DNA of 64,000 bases, taken from Oscillospiraceae bacterium. Lineage in GTDB: Bacteria; Bacillota; Clostridia; Oscillospirales; Oscillospiraceae. How positions within the stretch are numbered: the stretch's first letter is position 1; each line of letters starts with the position of its first letter. The notes beneath the pieces are model-generated. The model saw nothing but the letters and a program-made list of their open reading frames with translations, had not been told where the DNA came from and searched no databases. Position numbers and translations under genes: made by a program. The stretch is taken from the NCBI GenBank assembly GCA_015067435.1, contig SVMM01000006.1, positions 62,001 through 126,000 of the forward strand. The letters run 5' to 3'. Below are positions 49,435-59,437 of the stretch, piece after piece.

Positions 49435-49497
49435 TTTTGCCACCTTTCAATATATCTCCGCATAATAATCTAATTGTTTATGCATGTGGTCAAAGCA

Positions 49498-51042
49498 CTA
49501 ACGTTTTGCCATAACAGTACGAGCTTTGGTTAGTACATAGTTTCGATAATAAGCAAATTCATTTGTTTTTCTATAGAACAAAAGCCAAATCACACAAAAT
49601 GATAGAACCGCAAATATAACATCAACTATCAGCAGTCCTAATCCTGCAACTGCTTCTGTCTGCGCAAATCTAACCGCAGCCGCTTTAGAACCAATTGCAG
49701 CAATAATTACAAGCAGCGCTGATTTAAGATAAAGCAACAAATACTTCAAAAAACGTTCATTTGTTGCATATTTACAGACCACATACGGATAATACCATGT
49801 ATTTGTAATCAACTGACTAAGTGTAGTTCCTAGAAGAACCCCTTTAATCCCCATAGTTTTACCAAGAATGATTGATAAAGCGATATTAAGAAGAGCTGCA
49901 ACCAACGGGACTACTTTGAAATGGTCAAAAAGGCCGTCCGCCGAAACAATTATTTCAGAGGTTTGCCTCATCCCGCTCATCCAACAGTTGAAGATTATTA
50001 TTATTTCAATTTCGAATGGTAAAATATAATCTTTTCCCGCCCAGATTTCAATAAATAAATCTATTGTCGTAATATAGCCTACAGCAATCAAGGCGTAAAT
50101 GGTCGCAAAGATAAACCCCAATCTATGAAATATCTGCCGCCTTTTTTCATAATTGTCGGATACGCATATATTACCTACCCCTGGTAAAACGGCATGCATA
50201 AGCAAGGTCGTCGATGTCACACAGATTTGGACAATCATCGCATAATTCGAATACAAGCCCACAAGAATTGTGCTAACAAGCATTGATATCAGAATATTAT
50301 CTGTTCCTTCAATTATCACGAATGAAATCCTAATGGAAAAATTGGAAACTGCGTTTTTGAATATTTTAATTCTTTCTTCTACATTTAAACGATCTGCTTT
50401 TTCCTTTATAAACCGATACATTTTGATTGCTTTATACCTTATTATTACATTCTGCAAAAGAAGCAATGCAATATCGGCCAACAAATAAATAATATATGAT
50501 TTAAAAATAATGAGCAAAACAACTTCAAGCACAGTTTTCAAAAATGAGATACCTATGTTTATATTTGTTATTACATAATTCTTTTGATATGCGCCAATCA
50601 GAGATGAATAAGGGGCATAAAAATAGGACAAAACAGAGCCGCTGAGTAATAGTATGTATATCAGCACAATAGATTTGACGTTTGGAACGCTATTAATGAT
50701 TTTGTCCAAAAAGGGAATGAGCAGCAGGCCAACGGATAATACGAACAAACCGATTCCAGTGAAAAGCACTTTATAAAAATTAACGAGAGAACAAATCTGT
50801 TTCTCGTTGCCTTCCGAAATTGGTTTGTACATATCGTAAACAATAGCACTTCTCAATCCCAAATCCGAGAGAGAAAGCACTGTAAAAATATTAGAAAAAA
50901 CGCCGCTTACACCCAGATATTCCTTACCAAGCATATGGATAAATACTGTTCGCAATGCAAATTTCAGTGCTAGATTTATTATCTGGAACAAAAATGCAGA
51001 GGCAGTATTCCGCTCGGCGTTTCTCACTCTTGATTCAGCCAT
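49498..51042 (-). CDS. Wzx-type polysaccharide flippase
   Basis: 514 residues with about twelve to fourteen hydrophobic segments over the whole length. The start (ASAFLFQIINLALKFALRT, LGKEYLGVSGVF) is typical of Wzx/RfbX members of the MOP exporter superfamily. It would move lipid-linked repeat units across the membrane for polymerisation by the EpsG/Wzy-like protein of the same operon. GGAAGAG precedes the ATG. The gene is AT-rich with frequent ATA and TTA codons. Confidence 0.9.
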   Translation of the reverse strand: MAESRVRNAERNTASAFLFQIINLALKFALRTVFIHMLGKEYLGVSGVFSNIFTVLSLSDLGLRSAIVYDMYKPISEGNEKQICSLVNFYKVLFTGIGLFVLSVGLLLIPFLDKIINSVPNVKSIVLIYILLLSGSVLSYFYAPYSSLIGAYQKNYVITNINIGISFLKTVLEVVLLIIFKSYIIYLLADIALLLLQNVIIRYKAIKMYRFIKEKADRLNVEERIKIFKNAVSNFSIRISFVIIEGTDNILISMLVSTILVGLYSNYAMIVQICVTSTTLLMHAVLPGVGNICVSDNYEKRRQIFHRLGFIFATIYALIAVGYITTIDLFIEIWAGKDYILPFEIEIIIIFNCWMSGMRQTSEIIVSADGLFDHFKVVPLVAALLNIALSIILGKTMGIKGVLLGTTLSQLITNTWYYPYVVCKYATNERFLKYLLLYLKSALLVIIAAIGSKAAAVRFAQTEAVAGLGLLIVDVIFAVLSFCVIWLLFYRKTNEFAYYRNYVLTKARTVMAKR

Positions 51043-51126
51043 ATATTATCTCTTCCCATGCGAGTCACAAAAACTGCATTCTTTTATAATGTCTTGTGAT
51101 GACTACTCAGCCTCGTATTTCGCATC

Positions 51127-52494
51127 TTATCTAAAATCGAATGTTTCCCTGTGAGGGTCGCTCTTTATTCTAATATTGTCCGCAGTATATAATACAATCA
51201 CGGCATCCGGCTTGTTTTCCTCAATAAAGGTCTGTACACTACCTGTGAAATTGCGAAGGTCAAGTGAATCCACATAGCGGACACCTAGCGATACAAACGG
51301 AAGAACACAGTCACCAAATGAATCGTGTATAAATAGTAAGCGTAAATCATTGGTTGACAAAAGATTTTCAAATCTGGCCAACGCATGATCACCATACATA
51401 AAAGCTTCATACGGGCTGGTTCCATAGTAATCCTTCTTTTCAACCTGGCTCATATCATAAACGACAGAAAAGTCACCGCACATGTCAATTTCGGCATCAG
51501 GAATTGAAAAATGAATCCGTGTATCATATACAGGATATAGTAATGAAAAGTCATCTGGCGTTGTAACAGAAAGCGTAACCTTCTTGCCTTGTGATCCCAA
51601 AAACCAAGACGGATACAACACGGTTGTAAACTGATCGCTACTTAACAAGCTAGGATCAACATCATATCTGTTTTTTTCGCTGAGATGCTCAAGAATATGG
51701 CGTGCTGCCCAAAGGCCGGTTTCCACTTTCCAGTGGTGGTCTGTTCTATAAAACAGGCTATGATGATCTAAGTTCTCAGTATTGATTTGAGCTCGGAAAT
51801 CATAAACATCAATATTCTCTTGTTGCAGACGTTCAATTAACGCATTTGCGTTTTGGTTGGAAAAGTCTACCACGCCTGAAATATTACTATCTTGTGCTTC
51901 GCTAATTTTGTGCGGAGCCTGTGCGTAAACAAAATCAATGCCGTTTGTTTTACAATAATTCGCAAAGATAATTGTGTTTTCAGCCACACCTTCAACATCT
52001 CTTTTTTCAATGTATGATGTTAGTAGCCCATCTGAAAGCTTTATAACTGCATTGTACTCCGCGTATGGTGCATATGCCCATTGAATAATCGCATCTTCAT
52101 ATTTATTGGCAAGCGCGACAATAATCTTATATCCAATCAAATAATCGGTTACATAAGTGCTAATCAGTTCTTCAACCGACAGGATGCTTCTTGTGTATTT
52201 TGAAATTATCGCAGCATTGAAAGCTTGCAAAGATACTTCCATAGCATCGTCTTTAAAAGGATATAATGCCTGCCAATCGATATTGACCGTAGAATGACGC
52301 TTTCCGGCATTATCTAGATTGTGAACATCAAATAGGACAATATTTGTAAAGCTATTTGCCATGCCCAACCGCTTAACTAAAATCTGTCTGGTAAATGTTC
52401 TGATAAGTGTCGCTGTAAAAAAGAAAAAAATAATTACAATAACAGCTGCGCAAATGCGCTTTGCAAACACGCTTTGCTTTACTCCGGCTATCAT
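51127..52494 (-). CDS. DHHW/AlgX-like SGNH O-acetylation protein
   Basis: 455 residues. One N-terminal membrane anchor (about 14-31) is followed by an extracytoplasmic domain. It carries the family signature TDHHW (251-255) and a late HDSFGD segment that supplies the nucleophilic Ser. Relatives (AlgJ, AlgX, DHHW proteins) work with an MBOAT partner to acetylate extracellular polysaccharides. The MBOAT gene lies directly upstream in the same operon, 26 bases away. GGGAG precedes the ATG by seven bases. Confidence 0.88.
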   Translation of the reverse strand: MIAGVKQSVFAKRICAAVIVIIFFFFTATLIRTFTRQILVKRLGMANSFTNIVLFDVHNLDNAGKRHSTVNIDWQALYPFKDDAMEVSLQAFNAAIISKYTRSILSVEELISTYVTDYLIGYKIIVALANKYEDAIIQWAYAPYAEYNAVIKLSDGLLTSYIEKRDVEGVAENTIIFANYCKTNGIDFVYAQAPHKISEAQDSNISGVVDFSNQNANALIERLQQENIDVYDFRAQINTENLDHHSLFYRTDHHWKVETGLWAARHILEHLSEKNRYDVDPSLLSSDQFTTVLYPSWFLGSQGKKVTLSVTTPDDFSLLYPVYDTRIHFSIPDAEIDMCGDFSVVYDMSQVEKKDYYGTSPYEAFMYGDHALARFENLLSTNDLRLLFIHDSFGDCVLPFVSLGVRYVDSLDLRNFTGSVQTFIEENKPDAVIVLYTADNIRIKSDPHRETFDFR

Positions 52495-52520
52495 ATTCAG
52501 TCTCCCAAAACACTTCGAAA

Positions 52521-53906
52521 TTAGAAGTTAAAATATATAAAAGGATTATAAGTCGCAGAAACCACCTCAAAAGCAGAAATCAAAAAAACAGTCAGAAGCC
52601 AAATCCATTCAAACGCAGTATGCCCCTTCTCTTCTAGATGGCAAAATGCTTTGTTTGGCAATGGCGTCATTCCAACAAAAGCGAGCAAGAAAATCACATA
52701 TGTACCCTTCACAGTCTCGACAAAAGCCTCATCTAAAAAACTGTTTGCCCCGATACCAAACATATACCCAATATACCGGAAACCTGAAGCAATGTCTGCG
52801 GAACGGAAAAGAACCCACGCGATGGTTACAATCAACAGAGTATAAACATGCCTTCCTACTCCGCCCAACTTATCAACAAAATTCGTTTGCTTTTCTAGCA
52901 GCAAAATGCAAAAGTATATTATGCCCCACAATACAAAAGTAAAATTTGCCCCATGCCATATTCCCGTAAGTAGCCAAACGACAAACAGGTTCAAAATCCA
53001 TCGCGATTTTTTCACCCGGTTGCCGCCAAGAGGGATGTAGACATAGTCCCTGAACCATGTACTCAAGGAAATGTGCCATCTGTGCCAAAAATCTGTCACG
53101 CTGTCTGCAATATACGGGTAGTTAAAGTTTTCCAGAAAATGAAAACCAAACATCCGACCAAGACCGATTGCCATATCCGAATAGCCAGAAAAGTCGAAAT
53201 AAATCTGAAGGGTGTAGGCAATCGCGCCAAGCCACGCTGTCATTACGGACGGAGCGTCCATATAGTCAAATATATTATCTGCAACTTGGGCGGTGAAATT
53301 GGCAAGTAACACTTTCTTCCCGAGACCATAAATAAACCGCCGCATTCCTTCTGTGAACTCCGAAAAGGATTCCTGCCTGTCCGTAATCTGATGTTCTATC
53401 TGCTGATAGCGAACAATTGGTCCAGCAATTAGTTGCGGAAAAAGGGATATGTAGAGGGCAACATACAGCGGGTTCTTCTGCGCCTTCACGGAACCGTAGT
53501 AGATGTCAAACGCATAGGACATCAGCTGAAATGTGAAAAAAGATATTCCAATGGGCAGTGCAATATCCACAATCAGCTTGTCGTTCCCGGTCAATGCAGC
53601 AAGGTTTCGCGACAGGAAAGAAACATATTTAAAAACTCCTATCAGCAAGATATCAAACGTGATGGCACCGACCAACCATGCTTTCTTGCCGGATGCGCTG
53701 TTGCCCATTTGCACACCGATAAACCAGTTTATTATGATAGCAAAAAGCATTAGAAAAATGAACAGCGGCTCGCCCCAAGCATAAAAGCCAATACTGAACA
53801 ACAGTAAAATCGCGTTTTTCCTTTTTCGATTACTTGCAGGAGAATAATACAAAACTAAAAGAGCGGGGAGAAACAAAAACAGAAAAACCGTTGAAGGAAA
53901 AAACAT
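52521..53906 (-). CDS. MBOAT-family O-acyltransferase (AlgI/DltB-like)
   Basis: 461 residues from the third in-frame ATG, which has AAGGG six bases upstream. Many membrane segments and the family blocks WHRWHISLSTWFRDYVY (about 275-290) and GIWHGANFTF with catalytic H318 are present. It passes acetyl groups from a cytoplasmic donor across the membrane to the DHHW protein encoded next. The pair should O-acetylate the polysaccharide of this operon. Confidence 0.93.
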   Translation of the reverse strand: MFFPSTVFLFLFLPALLVLYYSPASNRKRKNAILLLFSIGFYAWGEPLFIFLMLFAIIINWFIGVQMGNSASGKKAWLVGAITFDILLIGVFKYVSFLSRNLAALTGNDKLIVDIALPIGISFFTFQLMSYAFDIYYGSVKAQKNPLYVALYISLFPQLIAGPIVRYQQIEHQITDRQESFSEFTEGMRRFIYGLGKKVLLANFTAQVADNIFDYMDAPSVMTAWLGAIAYTLQIYFDFSGYSDMAIGLGRMFGFHFLENFNYPYIADSVTDFWHRWHISLSTWFRDYVYIPLGGNRVKKSRWILNLFVVWLLTGIWHGANFTFVLWGIIYFCILLLEKQTNFVDKLGGVGRHVYTLLIVTIAWVLFRSADIASGFRYIGYMFGIGANSFLDEAFVETVKGTYVIFLLAFVGMTPLPNKAFCHLEEKGHTAFEWIWLLTVFLISAFEVVSATYNPFIYFNF

Positions 53907-54028
53907 ATTAGACCCTTCCATCATTAGTCTATGGGCAGTAGTCGCAGTCTAGAATCTGCCCGCGCATCTCTCAAGCCAGCCCTGAAGCATAACGACTATC
54001 GCACTTTATGATATCAAGGCTGTAACAC

Positions 54029-54949
54029 TCATATCTTCCTTGGCAATTCTAGCCAATCACCCATCATGTAATCCCAGTTTCTCGGTTCATATCTGCAAAA
54101 ACCTGCCGCATTAGCAAAGGTAAGCTCTCCAAAATATATTTTTCCGCCTATTTCGTAAAAGTCCACTCTAATATGTGGGATACCAACTGACAATTTCTTT
54201 GAAAATAGTATCATCGCACTTAAATTATGTGGTTTTTCTATTTTCATTTCTGAATGAGCACACGGTATTTCTGTTAAGTGAAGATAGTTCCACTCTAAAT
54301 CAAAAAAATCTTCCTTAGTCCCACCTTCACTAAACCGTTCTGTAGCAACAAACAGTAATTTCGGTTCACCATTAAAGCAAAAGAACTTGTAGTCAATTAG
54401 CCCGTTGTTTTGAGTCTTATCTTCCAAATACTGCTCAGCAAGTATCTTACGCGCCACCTTCTTATACGGCCACTCACGGAACGTCAAATAATAATCCTGT
54501 TTCAAGCCCTTTCGAAGCTCCGCTTTGACCTTTTCAATATCCAACTTCGATTTATCTTTGCAAATACACATACCAAGCCCACTGTTATGGTTGCATTTTA
54601 GAACAAACTGATTCGGCAGTGCGTCAAAGTCAATCTCGTTCGGATCGTCCCACTCCCCAAGCGTTGGGATAATATGTTCTTCACCGATGATTCCCGCCAC
54701 ATATTCCTTGGCCTTAACCTTATCTACCATGGTCGTATACTCCGGTCGACGGTCGTGGAGCTTGAGCCACTGGAGTTTTTCGTTGAACGTCTTGGGATTT
54801 TCGAGGTCAAGTGGATAGTCCATCTTGACCCGCCACATCCTACGGATATATTCCTCATCGCTCATGCGCGGAATCAGCCCGCGTCGCTCCATAGCCAGGA
54901 TTAAACGATCCGTCTTTGCCAAATCATCTCTTAGTCTTTTAATGCTCAT
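54029..54949 (-). CDS. TupA-like ATP-grasp protein 1
   Basis: 306 residues from ATG at 54949; a TTG at 54955 that overlaps the stop of the upstream gene is a fair alternative. The family pattern includes LENPKTFNEKLQWLKLHDR, the ATP-binding FVLKCNHNSG, ILAEQYLED, KFFCFNGEPKL and the metal-binding IRVDFYE with GELTF. TupA is named after teichuronopeptide synthesis in alkaliphilic Bacillus, a polymer of glucuronic acid and glutamate. These proteins often occur in polysaccharide clusters, but their reaction is unproven. ATP-grasp enzymes usually form amide bonds from carboxylates, and the operon makes uronic acids. Confidence 0.85.
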   Translation of the reverse strand: MSIKRLRDDLAKTDRLILAMERRGLIPRMSDEEYIRRMWRVKMDYPLDLENPKTFNEKLQWLKLHDRRPEYTTMVDKVKAKEYVAGIIGEEHIIPTLGEWDDPNEIDFDALPNQFVLKCNHNSGLGMCICKDKSKLDIEKVKAELRKGLKQDYYLTFREWPYKKVARKILAEQYLEDKTQNNGLIDYKFFCFNGEPKLLFVATERFSEGGTKEDFFDLEWNYLHLTEIPCAHSEMKIEKPHNLSAMILFSKKLSVGIPHIRVDFYEIGGKIYFGELTFANAAGFCRYEPRNWDYMMGDWLELPRKI

Positions 54950-54951
54950 AG

Positions 54952-56055
54952 TCAATTTGTCTCCCTTTGGGGCGGATTACCATTTTCCTTGTTTAAGGTA
55001 GCATAATGTGCTTTTTCGCCAAGCAAGTATGATGGAACCCGAAATCTCAGGAAAAAGCCAGTAATAGCATAAGATATCAAAATTGCAGATACAAAGTTGA
55101 TTGTTGCATGAAGATAGGGGTGAATAGTACCATTCAGATAATAGACCGTAAAATAGATCATCTGTTGGTGAAACAAATATATACCCATAGCTCTTTTAGA
55201 CAAATTATAAAACATATCCCATTTTTGCCAAAGCACACGCTGCCCAATTGCTTGCAAAACGAAAAATGCCATACAAGCACCAGCAACGCAGATTAATAAT
55301 AATAGTCCATTATTAATCATATCATTTGCAAAACCGACCTTTGAAAGAATACGGTTTATTCCGCATAAGCTCAAATCTATCAGAACCCAAAAGCGAACCG
55401 GAATCTTAAACAAGTCGTTGTTTTTATATTTCCTAAACGCAAACCCAAGTAGAAAGAAAGGAAAAAGTCTAAATGCAAACCATATTGAAAACAGCCCCGG
55501 AATCCAATTTCTTTCTGCAATAGCCGCTATAAAGTAAAAGAAAAAAGCAATAACTATTCCTATCACTGTATTCTGCTTGAAGAAATCAGACAAGGGCCAA
55601 GTGATGAAGAAAACGTCAAACAATGCCCATAAAAACCATAGTTGTGCACTGCCAAAGCTAAAAAGAAAGCGCAAAACTGTCTCTTTTGGATTTACTGTTG
55701 AAAAAAACTGTTCAATCGGTATCGCCCATAAAAAGGACACAGCGTAATATGGTATCAATAGTCTTTGTGCTTTCTTCTTAATAAACGGCAAAAACTCCTT
55801 ATATTGATTTCTTTCATACTTTTTTGCATAATATAGATAGCCGGATGTCAGTGCAAATGCATATATATGAATTGAATTCAGCCATACAGATAACTTCCCT
55901 AGTACCTGCGACGGTCGTAATACAGGCACTGAGGCAAGCCATCCTTCTCCCCAGAACACAACGCTGTGATAAAAAACGATAATAATCATCAGAATTGTCT
56001 TAACAAAAGTGCAATTCTTTAGAGATAAATCCTGTTCAGCACCTTCTTTTCCCAC
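54952..56055 (-). CDS. Acyltransferase-3 family membrane protein 1
   Basis: 367 residues from GTG. About ten membrane segments are visible. The start (FVKTILMIIIVFYHSVVFWG) has the membrane His typical of acyltransferase 3 proteins, and the middle has FLWALFDVFFITWPL. It probably transfers an acyl group such as acetate or succinate to a sugar. Its end overlaps or abuts the TupA-like gene, so the two are co-expressed. The gene is AT-rich. Confidence 0.85.
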   Translation of the reverse strand: MGKEGAEQDLSLKNCTFVKTILMIIIVFYHSVVFWGEGWLASVPVLRPSQVLGKLSVWLNSIHIYAFALTSGYLYYAKKYERNQYKEFLPFIKKKAQRLLIPYYAVSFLWAIPIEQFFSTVNPKETVLRFLFSFGSAQLWFLWALFDVFFITWPLSDFFKQNTVIGIVIAFFFYFIAAIAERNWIPGLFSIWFAFRLFPFFLLGFAFRKYKNNDLFKIPVRFWVLIDLSLCGINRILSKVGFANDMINNGLLLLICVAGACMAFFVLQAIGQRVLWQKWDMFYNLSKRAMGIYLFHQQMIYFTVYYLNGTIHPYLHATINFVSAILISYAITGFFLRFRVPSYLLGEKAHYATLNKENGNPPQRETN

Positions 56056-56145
56056 AGGTATTCCCCCTCAAACAAAATGGGATTAGTCTTGCATTATTGC
56101 AAGCATTTATTCACATCATGGTCTCTTGAAAATAGTCATTACATA

Positions 56146-57288
56146 TCAGCCGAAATATCTGATAATATCCCGAAAGAATATTCCATTAAAGCTAATATGT
56201 GCAAATAGTTCATAATAGCCAATAAGCAATTGTGCTATCAAAAGCAATGCCACTCCAGTACGAAAAGTTCCTTTTCCCCCGCGTGCCCTTATAGTTGTGT
56301 CATACAGTCCGTGGTAGGAAAGGATACCAATTGCGTAGCCGAGCCGATCAAACAGCACTGGAATTCCGCCAACAGCAAATGCTATCAAAATCAAAAATGA
56401 CATCAATCCGTTTTCATTATCCTTCTTTCTATTTCGCAAGTTCGCACAAGCAAAAAGAGCAAGGTAAGTAATTGTCTTAACTCGAATATTTAGCTCCATC
56501 GCAACTTGCATATTGGATCTATACGCATTCCACTTTGATGCAATATATTGCAAATAGTTGATGCCTGTCGCCTTAAGAATCGGAACAAAAAGGGTGGTAT
56601 ATGAAGATGCGCTTATAATCAGCAGGCAAAATGCAAATATTATAACTCGAACTCGTTTTGACTTGCAGTTTGAAATAGAATCATAAACAATTGTTATCAA
56701 GAGCAACAAAAAACCAATCGCATGAATCGTACAAGAAAGGATTTGAATAATATAGTATTTGCTCTTTTTGCTATAATAATAAAAGTGATAGTTATACACC
56801 CATATAGCACAAATAAGACTTGTACGTATTCCAGAAATCAGATAAAACACTGTGCAGCCGCCTAAAGCCGCAATAAAATAGAGTGCCACTGCATTAGCAC
56901 GATAAAACTCATCTTCCTGCTTTGCATAGTCGTACGCTAATTTTTTAATTAGTAAGCCAAATGCCAAAACAGAAAAAAAAGGTAGCCAGCCATTTGATGG
57001 CGTTCTCGAGATAATCCAGAGTATTGCTTCAAAGCCTATAACCCCGCTTGCTTGAAATGATCTTCCACTTCGGTAGCGCGATATATTGTAATAATGCCGA
57101 AATAGGTCGTCACTTCCGCCAGGCTCAGAATAAAATGAAATAACCGCTAACGAAATAATAAACACCAGCCATAAGGCGGTCAAGTTTTTTATTGATACCT
57201 TGCACGGGAAAAGCGCCATCAAGCAGAGTGCGGCAAGAGCCAATGTCATAATCAATAAGCTCGAGTAAAAAATCCCTTCACTCAACAC
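56146..57288 (-). CDS. EpsG-like polysaccharide polymerase
   Basis: 380 residues. I chose the GTG at 57288 because GGAGGA lies nine bases upstream; an ATG at 57318 lacks an SD. About ten membrane segments are present. The features FYSEPGGSDDLFRHYYNI near residue 60 and GIRTSLICAIWVY are typical of EpsG family proteins, which are Wzy-type polymerases. It would join repeat units after Wzx transport. The start overlaps the glycosyltransferase gene by seven bases. Confidence 0.83.
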   Translation of the reverse strand: MLSEGIFYSSLLIMTLALAALCLMALFPCKVSIKNLTALWLVFIISLAVISFYSEPGGSDDLFRHYYNISRYRSGRSFQASGVIGFEAILWIISRTPSNGWLPFFSVLAFGLLIKKLAYDYAKQEDEFYRANAVALYFIAALGGCTVFYLISGIRTSLICAIWVYNYHFYYYSKKSKYYIIQILSCTIHAIGFLLLLITIVYDSISNCKSKRVRVIIFAFCLLIISASSYTTLFVPILKATGINYLQYIASKWNAYRSNMQVAMELNIRVKTITYLALFACANLRNRKKDNENGLMSFLILIAFAVGGIPVLFDRLGYAIGILSYHGLYDTTIRARGGKGTFRTGVALLLIAQLLIGYYELFAHISFNGIFFRDIIRYFG

Positions 57289-58349
57289 TTGCAAGCTTCC
57301 TCCAGATACTTTATCCACTGCTCCGCAATTCTACTGGCAGCCAGCGTATCCCTGATTTTGAGTGCGTTTCTTCCAATCTCCGCCGCGCGTACCGGCTCGC
57401 GCAGCAACTCCCGCATCGCACGCGCCATGGCATCTGCGTCGCCCGCCGGAACGAGCATGCCGTTTTTCCCGTTTTCGATCAGGCTTCGTGGTCCGCCGCA
57501 AGGGCAGTCTGTCGAAATGCACGGAAGCCCCAGAGCCATCGCCTCAATCAGCGCGTTAGGCATCCCCTCAAAATCGGACGGAAGAACAAACAGTGCCGCG
57601 CTGCGAATCTGTTCCAATACATCCGACTGGTATCCCGGCAGGAAAACCCGTCCTTCCAGGCCAAGCGCAGACGTCTTTTCTTCCAGTGCCTTGCGCAGCG
57701 GTCCGTCGCCATATATTGTCAGCCGATAATCTGGGAACTCGCCCGCAATCATCGAAAACGCATCCAGCAAAAGCGCCTGATTCTTTTGCGGCATCATTCG
57801 CCCTACAGAAACAATGTTTTTTTTCTTTGTTGTGTCTCCATACGGCTCCGGCAGTTGCTCAACCGGCAGTGGGTTTGGAATCACTACGCCTCTCCCGCGC
57901 AGATGCGCCGCGTAGAAATTCTTGGCTTCCTGCGTCTGAAAAACAAAGCCGTCCGCTCTTGGGTAAAGCAGGTATCTCGCCAACTTGCTTTTACGCGAAA
58001 GATGATCCTGTTTTGGCGCGTTTCTCTCAGACACCACCACCCGAGTAGCTTGCCTGCTGCATTTCGCAAGACATACACAGATATTGGCAAATATCCCCAT
58101 GCCTACCGCTACGTCGATTTGCTCCTCGGCAAATGCCTTCCGCATTGCTTTCACATCCGCGCGTAGTGAATTACTCAAGATACAACGCCGATTTACCGCT
58201 GTGTCGAGCGGGTATTCTCCTTCCAGCGCTGGACCCGTGAAAAGAAACGCTTTCGTATTTGCTTTTCGGCTGAGCGCGCTGGAAAGATTGGCAGACGCGC
58301 GTTCAGAGCCGCCTCCCTTGATTGAACCACTGACAAACGCTATGTTCAA
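57282..58349 (-). CDS. Family 4 glycosyltransferase
   Basis: 355 residues from TTG at 58349. GGAGGG is about eight bases upstream of it, while a GTG at 58358 touches the SD. The GT-B fold shows IAFVSGSIKGGGSERA at the N-terminus and, in the C-terminal half, VSVGRMMPQKN and the E-x7-E motif (PSDFEGMPNALIEAM). It uses a nucleotide sugar to extend the lipid-linked repeat unit in the cytoplasm; the sugar is unknown. The gene is clearly more GC-rich than the membrane-protein genes on both sides, so the operon is a mosaic. Confidence 0.93.
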   Translation of the reverse strand: MNIAFVSGSIKGGGSERASANLSSALSRKANTKAFLFTGPALEGEYPLDTAVNRRCILSNSLRADVKAMRKAFAEEQIDVAVGMGIFANICVCLAKCSRQATRVVVSERNAPKQDHLSRKSKLARYLLYPRADGFVFQTQEAKNFYAAHLRGRGVVIPNPLPVEQLPEPYGDTTKKKNIVSVGRMMPQKNQALLLDAFSMIAGEFPDYRLTIYGDGPLRKALEEKTSALGLEGRVFLPGYQSDVLEQIRSAALFVLPSDFEGMPNALIEAMALGLPCISTDCPCGGPRSLIENGKNGMLVPAGDADAMARAMRELLREPVRAAEIGRNALKIRDTLAASRIAEQWIKYLEEACKC

Positions 58350-58364
58350 GGCAGACACCCTCCG

Positions 58365-59426
58365 TCATTCACGCGCCCAAACCTTATTCAGCATAGGATT
58401 AACGAATTTTTGATAAAACAAGCAGAAAATCGTATCACATGCCACTGATATACTCAAAGAAACCAGCGACAGGAGTACGCCTTTACAATTGTACAGATCG
58501 TCAAAGAAATACCACAAAATCGTATTCAGCACACCGACCATGACCGCTTGAACCCCATAGTAAATCATGCTGTTTTTCCCCATGTACGAAAGCAGCTTCC
58601 ATTCCTTTTTTGACCTCCCGGCAATTATCTTTGACAGGTAGATAACCCCAAAACTTCCGGCAATCGCACAGGCCGTGTCAAGTATCAGATTATGGAACGT
58701 ATGGCTATCAACGGCAAATCCGCCACCCTGAGGCATGTAGTCCAGATAAAACGCGCCCAGCCAAATGGCAGCCGCGCCAATCAGCCATGCTACATCCCAC
58801 TTGCAGTCGCTGCCCTCAATTGCTCTTTTTGTAATCACTCCCACGAGCACATAAGCCGTGCACATGGGCAGCACTTCAATATGCCACGGCAAAAAGAGTG
58901 TTGGAAACGCTGTGGAAAACATGTACTGCCCCGCCAGCAAGCACATTATTGTCACAATTATATATATATATATATATCGGGTCTTCTCTAGCAGGGACAA
59001 TATTGCATAAGCCGCGAGTAACGCAAGAAAAAAAGTCCAAAGAAACCAAAGCGAGCCACTATATTCCGAATAGCCGATTTGGAGGAAAATGCCCAAAAAG
59101 CCTTTCGGCAGCCAAGAAACGGCAAATTCGTGCTCGATGATGCGTTTTACGATACCCCACACATACATAAGAAGTTCAAAGAAAAAGGCGGGGATCAATA
59201 TGGCACGGCTTTTCTTTTGCAAAAGCTTTCTAAATGAACCTTCTTCTCCCTTTGCGGGAACAGAAATGAGTAAACCGGCAATGATAAAAAACATCGGCAT
59301 ATGAAATGAATAAATCATGTTCTTAATTGCACGCGGGTAAGTTGTCATATGTCCCATAATAACCAACAGCACGCCGATGCCTTTTGCATAATCATATTCT
59401 AAACGCCGTGTTTTTACCTCGCTCAT
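58365..59426 (-). CDS. Acyltransferase-3 family membrane protein 2
   Basis: 353 residues. It begins RRLEYDYAKGIGVLLVIMGHM, the classical start of the family with its catalytic-region His, followed by SFHMPMFFIIAGLL and about nine more membrane segments. It should acylate a sugar of the polysaccharide. A run of alternating T and A (58959-58977) inside the gene encodes YIYIYI; a change of one repeat unit would shift the frame. GGAAAG precedes the ATG. Confidence 0.9.
   Translation of the reverse strand: MSEVKTRRLEYDYAKGIGVLLVIMGHMTTYPRAIKNMIYSFHMPMFFIIAGLLISVPAKGEEGSFRKLLQKKSRAILIPAFFFELLMYVWGIVKRIIEHEFAVSWLPKGFLGIFLQIGYSEYSGSLWFLWTFFLALLAAYAILSLLEKTRYIYIYIIVTIMCLLAGQYMFSTAFPTLFLPWHIEVLPMCTAYVLVGVITKRAIEGSDCKWDVAWLIGAAAIWLGAFYLDYMPQGGGFAVDSHTFHNLILDTACAIAGSFGVIYLSKIIAGRSKKEWKLLSYMGKNSMIYYGVQAVMVGVLNTILWYFFDDLYNCKGVLLSLVSLSISVACDTIFCLFYQKFVNPMLNKVWARE
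58959..58977. repeat. TA dinucleotide tract inside an acyltransferase gene
   Basis: Nineteen bases of uninterrupted TATATA within codons for the middle of the acyltransferase. Such tracts mutate by slippage and could switch the protein off and on. At the present length the frame is open. Confidence 0.85.
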
Positions 59427-59437
59427 TTTTTCTTTCC

